From Clostridiaceae bacterium (GTDB lineage Bacteria > Bacillota > Clostridia > Saccharofermentanales > UBA5734): 5,380 nt of DNA. The stretch lies in the NCBI GenBank assembly GCA_012519875.1, contig JAAYPL010000137.1, positions 1 through 5,380 of the forward strand, written 5' to 3'. The notes beneath the pieces are model-generated. The model worked only from the letters and a program-made list of their open reading frames with translations. It did not search any database and had not been told where the DNA came from. Made by a program: the position numbers and the translations under genes. Of this stretch, positions 1 to 5,380 are shown piece after piece; position 1 is the first letter of the stretch, and every line of letters begins with the position of its first letter.

Positions 1-1043
1 GGATAAGCACTATAAAAACTCCCAAGAGCAAACTTGTCACCACCCTGCCGCTTGTTAAATTCCTCTTCGGTCATCATAGGCAGGAGATAGGCCAGTTGAT
101 TACGGCTGTCCTCCAGGTCAAGAATAGCTGTGTTTTGCCAGGTCGGCAGACCCGGGATGATGTTTCTTTCCAACCGATACTCCAGCATCGGTATGGTCGT
201 GGTTTCGATCACAGTGATTTCCTTTTTCATCTGCTCAATGTGTTGGCTCAAATGTTCTTCCTGAGACGGGTTGTCAACGATGGTTTTTTCCTGGATGGCG
301 ATGCTCTCACGAATTGACTTGATTTGATCTTCGGCCATCCGGATCCGCAAATCGATGTATTGAGGGAAATTGTTGTTCACGACGATATCGGTCAGCATGT
401 TCAGATTTTCTTCCGCACGGTCAATTCTCTCCAGGCGTTGCTCCGCCGGGATATTGATAAAAGACTTCTCCAGTGTTTCCGGATCTATTCCTTTGCGGAA
501 CATGGCCACTTCGGCCAGCGCGCCAAGATTGGCCTCGTGGTTCTTGAGAAAAAACAGCTCATAGACGTTTTCCAGCCCTTGCCAGGCCAGGTCGGTCCGG
601 TAATCCTGCCAGGAAGCGATATTTGACGCAAAATTGAGATAATAATCTATCTCCTGATCCATCAGGCTGAGCAACAAGTCGACAGAGGCCGGATTGATAA
701 AATTATCGGGCTTAAGCTCCAAGTTCCGTTTTTCATCGATGATGTTCATCAGATTCCAGTAAAACGGGTTATCGGCATAAATTGTTTTACCCTTGACGGT
801 TATGGACTCGCGATTTCCCGGGTACGGGTCCAGGACTTCTGCCTGAACCAAGGCGATTTCCACCCCTTCCTCTTTTAGCGGCACAACAGGCGGCCCGTTG
901 TAATTGTCGAATTGCCGGGATGCCAGAAAGCCGATAATCGGCACGACGGCACCGAAGACCATGATCAGAATAGCCATGATCAAGAGAAACCGGAATCTCA
1001 GAATATTTCTGACCTCCATTTTGATATGTTGAATGCTTCCCAT
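1..1043 (-). CDS. ABC-2 type transporter permease, N-terminal part (runs off the left edge)
   Basis: This is the membrane subunit of an ABC exporter, partnered with the ATPase encoded just upstream. The frame is open from the ATG at 1043 to the window edge, giving 347 codons without a stop. Seen: a short basic N-terminus, one hydrophobic segment at about residues 19-41 (FLLIMAILIMVFGAVVPIIG), then more than 300 mostly polar residues. Residues 200-292 are rich in Glu, Gln, Lys, Ile and Leu with heptad-like spacing, suggesting a coiled coil. Residues 288-298 read EYRLERNIIPG. From memory, a YRLE-N-I-P motif occurs in Gram-positive ABC-2 permeases just before the second membrane segment. The start is supported by GGGAGG at 1056-1051, seven bases upstream. 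Inferred topology: the large loop lies outside the membrane and the remaining helices are encoded to the left of the window. Substrate unknown; antimicrobial peptide or lipid export is possible but not shown. Confidence 0.85.
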   Translation of the reverse strand, partial: MGSIQHIKMEVRNILRFRFLLIMAILIMVFGAVVPIIGFLASRQFDNYNGPPVVPLKEEGVEIALVQAEVLDPYPGNRESITVKGKTIYADNPFYWNLMNIIDEKRNLELKPDNFINPASVDLLLSLMDQEIDYYLNFASNIASWQDYRTDLAWQGLENVYELFFLKNHEANLGALAEVAMFRKGIDPETLEKSFINIPAEQRLERIDRAEENLNMLTDIVVNNNFPQYIDLRIRMAEDQIKSIRESIAIQEKTIVDNPSQEEHLSQHIEQMKKEITVIETTTIPMLEYRLERNIIPGLPTWQNTAILDLEDSRNQLAYLLPMMTEEEFNKRQGGDKFALGSFYSAY

Positions 1044-1072
1044 GATAATTCCTCCCTTGCCCTCTGATCGCG

Positions 1073-1993
1073 TCATCGGATCTGCGTTTTGGAACCGGTC
1101 GTCATTGAGATGAAATCCTGCTCCAAAGTACGTTGTTTCTGATTAACAGCGTAGATATCGATGTTCTCATCGATCAGCCCTTTGATGATGGCCGGAATTT
1201 CACTGCGCTTCATGATGAGGCTGACACCGTCATTTTCCATCTGGCAGTTGGTCTCCATTGTCTTGAAAAACTCCAGAGTCCTGGCGTCGTCGGAAGTCAA
1301 GAAAGTATAACTGTAGATATCTTCTTCGACCCGGTGGGTCTGGACGATAGTTTTTTCGCCGATCATGAAGCCATTGTCGATGATGATGATCCGATCACAC
1401 ATCAATTCCATTTCGGACAAGAGATGGCTGGAAATAAATATACCGACACCGGCTTCCTTGGACAGCATTTTCAGAAGGTCGCGCAACTCCTTGATGCCGA
1501 TCGGGTCCAGCCCGTTGGTCGGTTCATCCAGCACCAGCAGTCGCGGCTTGTGCAGCAAGGCCTGGGCAATACCGACCCGTTGGCACATGCCGAGAGAATA
1601 GGTTTTGACCTTGTCGTTGATCCGGTCGGACATTTTAACCAGAGACACCACTTCGTCAATGGCGTTTGAACTGACATCCGGATACATCGAGGAAAAATAC
1701 TCAAGGTTTTCCCGGCCGGTTAAACGCTTGTACAAGTCAGGATTTTCAACGATACCGCCGACATTCAGCATGGCCTGTTCGAATTCCTCGACCACATCAT
1801 GGCCGCAAATGGTAATTTTCCCTTCCGTAATGCTGAAAAGGCCCAGGATCATTTTGATGGTTGTGGTTTTTCCGGCGCCGTTGGGGCCCAGAAATCCAAC
1901 GATCTCTCCGGAGGAAACGGTCAGTGAAATGCCGTTGAGAATGTTGCGTTTGCGGATGGTTTTCTTTAAGCTTTCAATTCTTAGAAGTTCCAT
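1073..1993 (-). CDS. ABC transporter ATP-binding protein, BcrA/ABC-2 exporter type
   Basis: This is the cytoplasmic ATPase that powers the permease encoded 29 bases downstream. At 306 residues it has the normal length for this type. Motifs in order: Walker A GPNGAGKT at 36-43; GGIVENP at 79-85, where Glu83 takes the place of the usual Q-loop glutamine; signature YSLGMCQR at 132-139 in place of LSGGQ; Walker B LLVLDEP at 152-158; D-loop GLD at 161-163; switch histidine His190 in SSHLL. The Glu in the Q-loop and the SLGM signature are known from BcrA-like and lantibiotic-immunity (LanF-like) ATPases. The C-terminal 100 residues form the extra domain usual in this group. The ATG at 1993 follows AGGGGG at 2006-2001 with a 7-base spacer; the upstream ATG at 2016 is out of frame. 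It is the first gene of a leftward operon, likely driven by the promoter at 2148-2120. The exact substrate cannot be told from the sequence. Confidence 0.97.
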   Translation of the reverse strand: MELLRIESLKKTIRKRNILNGISLTVSSGEIVGFLGPNGAGKTTTIKMILGLFSITEGKITICGHDVVEEFEQAMLNVGGIVENPDLYKRLTGRENLEYFSSMYPDVSSNAIDEVVSLVKMSDRINDKVKTYSLGMCQRVGIAQALLHKPRLLVLDEPTNGLDPIGIKELRDLLKMLSKEAGVGIFISSHLLSEMELMCDRIIIIDNGFMIGEKTIVQTHRVEEDIYSYTFLTSDDARTLEFFKTMETNCQMENDGVSLIMKRSEIPAIIKGLIDENIDIYAVNQKQRTLEQDFISMTTGSKTQIR

Positions 1994-2095
1994 ACGTTGT
2001 CCCCCTGTCCCTCCATCTTTCTATTTAGACGAAATCGGGCGAATAATGTTCCAGGTTTGACGGCACCTGCGGATCGCTGCATCAAAAACAGTCAG

Positions 2096-2124
2096 TTGAC
2101 AATAAATTTGATATTTAATAGTAT
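2096..2124 (+). promoter_or_regulatory. Promoter for the repeat lipoprotein gene
   Basis: A perfect TTGACA (2096-2101) is followed after 17 bases by TAGTAT (2119-2124, 4/6). TATAGA at 2122-2127 is an alternative -10 with a long 20-base spacer. Transcription would start near 2131 and give a leader of about 114 bases. The strong -35 with a weak -10, and the overlap with the leftward promoter, suggest that an activator or the competing polymerase sets its output. That is inference. Confidence 0.55.
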
Positions 2125-2159
2125 AGAGTTCTAATCTGTTTATATCAAAATATTATTGT
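2099..2159. repeat. Imperfect inverted repeat spanning both divergent promoters
   Basis: The left arm is ACAATAAATTTGATAT (2099-2114). The right arm, read on the minus strand, is ACAATAATATTTTGATAT (2159-2142). All 16 bases of the left arm align to the right arm with one 2-base gap. The arms are separated by 27 bases that hold both -10 elements. The arms overlap the two -35 elements. It could be a pair of operator half-sites or simply promoter symmetry in AT-rich DNA. Confidence 0.6.
2120..2148 (-). promoter_or_regulatory. Promoter for the ABC exporter operon
   Basis: Read on the minus strand, TTGATA (2148-2143, 5/6 to the sigma-A consensus) is followed after exactly 17 bases by TATACT (2125-2120, 5/6). 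Transcription would start near 2113 and give a leader of about 120 bases before the ATPase ATG. It is the best leftward match in the intergenic region. Its -10 bases overlap those of the rightward promoter. Confidence 0.7.
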
Positions 2160-2201
2160 TTTGGCCATCAAGATATTTGGGTTGCTCGGTGATCGAAAGC
2201 A

Positions 2202-2248
2202 ATGAAGGCTGAACATTATAAATGATGGGGGCTCATGACAAGCCATGA
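2202..2248 (+). promoter_or_regulatory. Two overlapping mini-ORFs leading into the lipoprotein start
   Basis: ORF a (2202-2225) encodes MKAEHYK. Its TGA overlaps the ATG of ORF b as ATGA at 2222-2225. ORF b (2222-2248) encodes MMGAHDKP, and its TGA overlaps the lipoprotein ATG as ATGA at 2245-2248. The lipoprotein lacks a well-spaced Shine-Dalgarno: the nearest G-run, GGGGG at 2227-2231, is 13 bases from the ATG. Translation coupled through these short frames is therefore possible. No strong ribosome binding site is seen for ORF a either, so the arrangement may be chance. Confidence 0.25.
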
Positions 2249-3741
2249 TAAAGAAGAAAATCAAAAAGCGATTTTTGCTTGTTTTTTTACTTGCGATCAG
2301 CGGGTTGCTGTTGACCTCCTGCACCGGGATGGGGCACGCAATCGACCCGGGTGACTGGGGTTTTGAGAGCTGCGTGATCTACGACGCATTGGGCGGTTCG
2401 ATCAACACACGTGAAAAACGAGAAACATATTATTTGCCCAACTCTTATTTGTTCGAACCGGCCGGGACAACCAACATGCTGATCAAACCTGTCCGGGATG
2501 GCTACATTCTTGCCGGCTGGTATACAGCAAAATCAGACATTGTTGATGAAAAAGGGCAGATCGTCGGCTACGATTTCCGGGCCGAGGATCGCTGGGACTT
2601 CGCGCAGGACAGGGTTCAGGGCGACATGACCCTTTATGCCCGCTGGGTTCCTCATGCCAGAGTTGATTATGTTAATGCCGCCGGCAAAGCCGTTCTGTTT
2701 TCCAAAAATGTCACCACCCGCTCAACCATTCAGCCGTTATCTCCTGCGGCCGAACAACTGGTTACGCCGGCCGGACAATCCCTATACGGTTATTTTGCGG
2801 ATGAATCCTGCACCACCCCCTATAATTTCGCCGACTACGAACATGCCGAACTGCTTCCGGATCAGGAAGACATTTTCGCGCGTCTGCACAAAGAGTTTCC
2901 GGAATACATTGAAACCATCGATTTCGTTCCCCCCGAAGCATCATCCGAGGATGATCCGGTCGAAAAAAATCCGGACTTGTACATGAATGAACTGGGCTAT
3001 GCTTACACGACTTCTGATCCCGAGGTTCGCGCCATGATCCGCGGTCGTACGGATCAGATCATTGAGGACAGCATCAACCACTACGTCGAAAATTCCACCG
3101 AGAAAGTGGTCTATCTGAAATTTATCGAAGGCAATTACCTGCGTGTGCTTGGAGTGGAAGATCTCAAGCAAGGCAACAGCTATGGTTTTTCCGGGCAGAC
3201 GGTTGCCGGCAGGCAGCTTGACGGCTACATCATTGAAAGCGACCTGGATTTTGCCGGCAAAACGATCCTTCCGGCGGAGCAATTCAGCGGTCGGATTTTG
3301 GGCAACGGCCACAAGCTCAGCAACATCAATATCGGTCTGTCCAGCCGGAAAATTGATCCCGATACCAGCAAGCAAGCCGCCTTGTTCCTGTCTTTGGACG
3401 CCGCGCAACTGGAAAATCTGGTTTTCGAAAACATCTCCCTTACAATCAATGTCAACAGCGGCATTCGTGTCACTGCGGCTGTTCTGGCGGTGAAGGCCAC
3501 GAACACCATATTGCAAAATGTCACCTTCGACGGCATCGCCATCAATACCGGACGCGGCGATGATGGCCGGGCCCGGTATGAAATCTACGATCTCTTCCCG
3601 GCCCGATCCGACAATCAGCTGATCAATGTAACCGGAAGCCCGGTCAAGATTACAGCTTCCGACACCGCCCGAATCACGCATTATTTCCCTGTTGAAGAAC
3701 CTCCGGCCGGTGAAATACCGGAACCAACCGGTCAACCATAG
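2245..3741 (+). CDS. Surface lipoprotein with InlB-like B repeat and GLUG/beta-helix-like region
   Basis: This is a predicted membrane-anchored, cell-surface protein of 498 residues; its function is unknown. Seen: a basic N-terminus, a hydrophobic stretch at 10-24 and lipobox LTSC with Cys26 as the lipidated residue. Residues 42-134 fit an InlB B/Listeria-Bacteroides repeat (Flg_new type): YDALGGSI, then GYILAGWYT at 86-94, WDF at 117-119 and TLYARW at 129-134. The repeat is longer than usual. Residues 138-215 look like a degraded second copy. Residues 326-475 contain DLDFAGKTI, FSGRILGNGHKLSNINI and LENLVFENISL, resembling GLUG-type beta-helix surface proteins. The tail is rich in Pro and Glu. 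An in-frame TGA at 2236-2238 excludes earlier starts. It is divergent from the exporter operon with a shared promoter region. No LPXTG or enzyme motif is seen. A role in adhesion or polymer binding is inference from the repeat families only. Confidence 0.92.
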   Translation: MIKKKIKKRFLLVFLLAISGLLLTSCTGMGHAIDPGDWGFESCVIYDALGGSINTREKRETYYLPNSYLFEPAGTTNMLIKPVRDGYILAGWYTAKSDIVDEKGQIVGYDFRAEDRWDFAQDRVQGDMTLYARWVPHARVDYVNAAGKAVLFSKNVTTRSTIQPLSPAAEQLVTPAGQSLYGYFADESCTTPYNFADYEHAELLPDQEDIFARLHKEFPEYIETIDFVPPEASSEDDPVEKNPDLYMNELGYAYTTSDPEVRAMIRGRTDQIIEDSINHYVENSTEKVVYLKFIEGNYLRVLGVEDLKQGNSYGFSGQTVAGRQLDGYIIESDLDFAGKTILPAEQFSGRILGNGHKLSNINIGLSSRKIDPDTSKQAALFLSLDAAQLENLVFENISLTINVNSGIRVTAAVLAVKATNTILQNVTFDGIAINTGRGDDGRARYEIYDLFPARSDNQLINVTGSPVKITASDTARITHYFPVEEPPAGEIPEPTGQP

Positions 3742-3772
3742 ATAAAGCGGACAAAATTTGCCGTGAATTCGG

Positions 3773-3804
3773 TCATAATTTAGGACATAATTACGCAGTT
3801 ATGA
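3773..3804. repeat. Clustered CATAA repeats near the binding-protein promoter
   Basis: CATAATT occurs at 3774-3780 and again 12 bases on at 3786-3792. The inverted form TTATG lies at 3799-3803, so TCATAA (3773-3778) pairs with TTATGA (3799-3804). The cluster covers the -35 and the spacer of the promoter, a typical operator position. The units are short and AT-rich, so chance is a real alternative. Confidence 0.3.
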
Positions 3805-3810
3805 TATAAT
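3782..3810 (+). promoter_or_regulatory. Extended -10 promoter for the solute-binding protein gene
   Basis: A perfect TATAAT (3805-3810) is preceded by TG one base upstream (3802-3803), the extended -10 form. AGGACA (3782-3787, 4/6) lies 17 bases upstream as the -35. Start of transcription is expected near 3817, giving a leader of about 80 bases. A dedicated promoter here suggests the gene is transcribed independently of the lipoprotein upstream. Confidence 0.75.
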
Positions 3811-3886
3811 TAATGGCATTGAAAATGGTAGAATTGCACTGCCATGGAATATAACAAAGTTGAATCAAATTCAAACGAAAGAAAAT

Positions 3887-3891
3887 GGAGG
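3887..3891 (+). promoter_or_regulatory. Ribosome binding site fixing the binding-protein start
   Basis: GGAGG ends six bases before the ATG at 3898. An in-frame ATG 18 codons upstream (3844) has no comparable site. It would also put a polar stretch ahead of the signal peptide, so 3898 is preferred. Confidence 0.85.
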
Positions 3892-3897
3892 CCAAAC

Positions 3898-5380
3898 ATG
3901 AAAAAAAAGACAATCCTCAGATTGTTGATTCTGTTGCTTGCCATCGCGTTGCCGATATCGGCTGCGAGCTGTACCAAGCCGACCGAATCAAGCAAAGAAA
4001 CCACACCCAGCAAGACAACGGCAGCAACGACCGAAAAGCCCGTTGTCATTTTGCCCGACGTTCCGGCGGATCGTTACGATGCAGTCAAAACACCTAGGAC
4101 CGGCAGCAACGCGAACACGCCGTTGGTTGTGAGCACCGGCACCCTGGACGGTAAGTTCAGCTCGTTTTTTGCCACCTCTGCTTATGACGTCGACGTTGTA
4201 GGCATGACCCAGATCGGACTTCTTTACTACAACAAATTCGGTGCTCCGGAAGCCGGAATCAATGCTCCCTGCCTGGCTTACGAGTTCGAAGAAGACATCG
4301 CCGCGGACAATTCGACCTCAACTTACACTTTCATCCTGAAGAACGGGATCACGTTCAGTGACGGCAAACCGGTTACAGCCAAAGACGTCCTCTTCTCGAT
4401 TTACGTTTTAGGCGACCCGATGTACGATGGTTCCAGCACCTATTACACCATGAAGATCCAGGGCATGGATGAATATCGCCTGCAGACCAGTTCGGATGTT
4501 TTGGATACGGTCGAGGCTATTCTGGCCGCCGGCATCGCTACCAACGAAGACGGCTCTATGAAGATCAACCCGGCAACAGGCGCGACTCAGGCACAGCAGG
4601 AAGCCTTCTGGGGCTATCTTGGCGAGGCCGGTGAGATCTTCGCTAATGAAATCGTTCAGTACTGCCAAGGCTATGTCGACAAGTATGCGGAGGCTTTTTT
4701 GCCCGGCTTTACACCGGATCAGGTTAAGGAAAGCTCTACACTGCAGACCGCTTTTTCCATGGCGCTCTGGGGTTTCGGCAAAGGTGGCGAAAATGCTGCT
4801 TTCACCGATAATTCCGGCACTACCTATGACCTGACAAAAGATACCGTTGACGGCAAGGTTTTCTGGCAGAATATTCTTGGCAAATACGGTTATGACCTTT
4901 CCGACAACGGCGTCAACTACGAAAAGGCCGGCGATCTGAACGTTCAGGATTACGTCAAGCAGCTTTATGTTCAGAAAGAAGGTACCGTCGAAGGCGGCGT
5001 AAAGGACATCAGCGGCATCACCACCGGTAAACTTACCTGCGATGACGGCGTTGAGCGCGAATACATCAGAATCGTTATGGACGGCATTGATCCCACCGCG
5101 ATCTTTAAACTCGGTGTTTCTGTCGTTCCCATGCATCACTATACCGCCGGTTATACCGGAAAACTCAACGACAACGGTGTTGAACTGAGCAGCAAAGCCT
5201 TCATGGATCACTTGAAGACGAAAAATGACCAACCCCTCGGCGCCGGCCCTTACGTCTTTAAAGAATACAAAGACAAGGTCGTCACCTACGAGGCCAACGA
5301 GAGCTTCATGCTCGGCTCGCCCAAGATCAAAACCTTCCGTTACCAGGAAATCACTCTGGGCGCGGAATTGGATTCCGTCA
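3898..5380 (+). CDS. Family 5 (peptide/nickel-type) solute-binding lipoprotein, C-terminus beyond the window
   Basis: This is the extracytoplasmic receptor of an ABC importer, most likely for peptides (SBP_bac_5, DppA/OppA-like). The frame is open for 494 codons to the window edge. Seen: signal peptide with hydrophobic core at about 9-23 and Cys25 after AAS; a Thr/Ser/Lys-rich linker at 26-47; the family hallmark TFILKNGITFSDGKPVTAKDVLFSIY at 144-169 (key F153, D155 G156, D163 V164, F166); YDGSSTYYTMKIQG ending at 189; DPTAIFKLGVSVVPMHHY at 398-415; and GAGPYVF at 448-454, the usual G-x-GPY. Between the hallmark and GPY lie about 285 residues, whereas I recall roughly 100 in E. coli DppA. A large insertion of roughly residues 190-370 is therefore inferred. 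It has its own promoter at 3782-3810. It probably heads an importer operon, with permease and ATPase genes to the right. Ligand specificity cannot be read from the sequence. Confidence 0.94.
   Translation, partial: MKKKTILRLLILLLAIALPISAASCTKPTESSKETTPSKTTAATTEKPVVILPDVPADRYDAVKTPRTGSNANTPLVVSTGTLDGKFSSFFATSAYDVDVVGMTQIGLLYYNKFGAPEAGINAPCLAYEFEEDIAADNSTSTYTFILKNGITFSDGKPVTAKDVLFSIYVLGDPMYDGSSTYYTMKIQGMDEYRLQTSSDVLDTVEAILAAGIATNEDGSMKINPATGATQAQQEAFWGYLGEAGEIFANEIVQYCQGYVDKYAEAFLPGFTPDQVKESSTLQTAFSMALWGFGKGGENAAFTDNSGTTYDLTKDTVDGKVFWQNILGKYGYDLSDNGVNYEKAGDLNVQDYVKQLYVQKEGTVEGGVKDISGITTGKLTCDDGVEREYIRIVMDGIDPTAIFKLGVSVVPMHHYTAGYTGKLNDNGVELSSKAFMDHLKTKNDQPLGAGPYVFKEYKDKVVTYEANESFMLGSPKIKTFRYQEITLGAELDSV

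Larger units (their letters stand above)
3742..3897. other. Intergenic region between the two lipoprotein genes
   Basis: This is a 156-bp AT-rich gap holding the binding-protein promoter and ribosome binding site. A weak hairpin lies at 3747-3764 (GCGG, a bulged A, CAA, loop, TTGCCGT) but no T-run follows, so no clear intrinsic terminator separates the genes. No small RNA or riboswitch pattern was recognised. Confidence 0.6.

Noticed and set aside
324..626. Plus-strand ORFs in the first kilobase (also 96-317)
   Set aside because: The minus strand is open throughout as a permease with a membrane segment, a coiled coil and a good ribosome binding site; these are its shadows.
1133..1669. 178-residue plus-strand ORF inside the ATPase gene
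   Set aside because: It overlaps the Walker B and signature regions of a certain ATPase and resembles nothing known.
2182..2202. Possible hairpin TTGCT...AGCAA in the lipoprotein leader
   Set aside because: The stem is five pairs plus two with a bulge, too weak to call a riboswitch or attenuator.
2235..2354. 39-codon ORF starting at an ATG 10 bases before the lipoprotein start, in another frame
   Set aside because: The G-run ends only three bases before this ATG, too close for initiation, and the product lacks any signal. It might only compete for ribosomes.
2941..3735. 264-residue minus-strand ORF opposite the repeat lipoprotein
   Set aside because: It is antisense to a gene with a signal peptide and recognisable repeats; it has no domain-like pattern and fits a codon-bias shadow.
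3747..3764. Hairpin after the repeat lipoprotein as an intrinsic terminator
   Set aside because: The stem is short and bulged and no T-run follows it.
3844..3897. In-frame 18-codon N-terminal extension of the solute-binding protein
   Set aside because: There is no ribosome binding site at 3844, and the extension would put polar residues ahead of a standard lipoprotein signal; GGAGG at 3887 favours 3898.
4408..5232. 274-residue minus-strand ORF opposite the solute-binding protein
   Set aside because: The opposite strand holds clear family 5 motifs through this whole stretch; the minus-strand product has no recognisable features.

Overview
The window carries four genes of an apparently Gram-positive, Clostridia-like bacterium. 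This assignment is an inference. It rests on two lipobox-type lipoproteins, an InlB/Listeria-Bacteroides-type repeat, a substrate-binding protein with clostridial-style motifs, sigma-A-like promoters and GGAGG-type ribosome binding sites. No rRNA, tRNA, CRISPR or mobile element is visible.

Left half, minus strand (about 2125 down to 1): a two-gene operon for an ABC-2 type exporter. The ATPase (1993-1073) comes first. After a 29-nt gap comes the membrane subunit (1043 to beyond base 1). The permease has one N-terminal membrane segment followed by about 300 residues of predicted extracytoplasmic domain with a coiled coil. Its remaining membrane segments lie outside the window.

Centre (1994-2244): a 251-bp divergent intergenic region. 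Two good promoters point away from each other but overlap so closely that they share their -10 bases. Both sit inside a 61-bp imperfect inverted repeat. The rightward 5' leader ends in two tiny ORFs that connect to each other, and to the lipoprotein start, by ATGA overlaps.

Right half, plus strand: a 498-residue lipoprotein (2245-3741) with an InlB-like B repeat, a degenerate second repeat and a C-terminal GLUG/beta-helix-like region. It is probably a surface protein of unknown role. After a 156-bp gap with its own extended -10 promoter comes a family 5 (peptide/nickel type) solute-binding lipoprotein (3898 to beyond 5380). It would normally head an importer operon, with permease and ATPase genes expected to the right of the window.

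The exporter and the repeat lipoprotein are likely co-regulated, or mutually exclusive, through the shared promoter region. The binding protein looks like a separate transcription unit. Nothing here is an obviously new system. The most unusual parts are the shared-promoter inverted repeat, the mini-ORF relay, and the large insertion in the binding protein.
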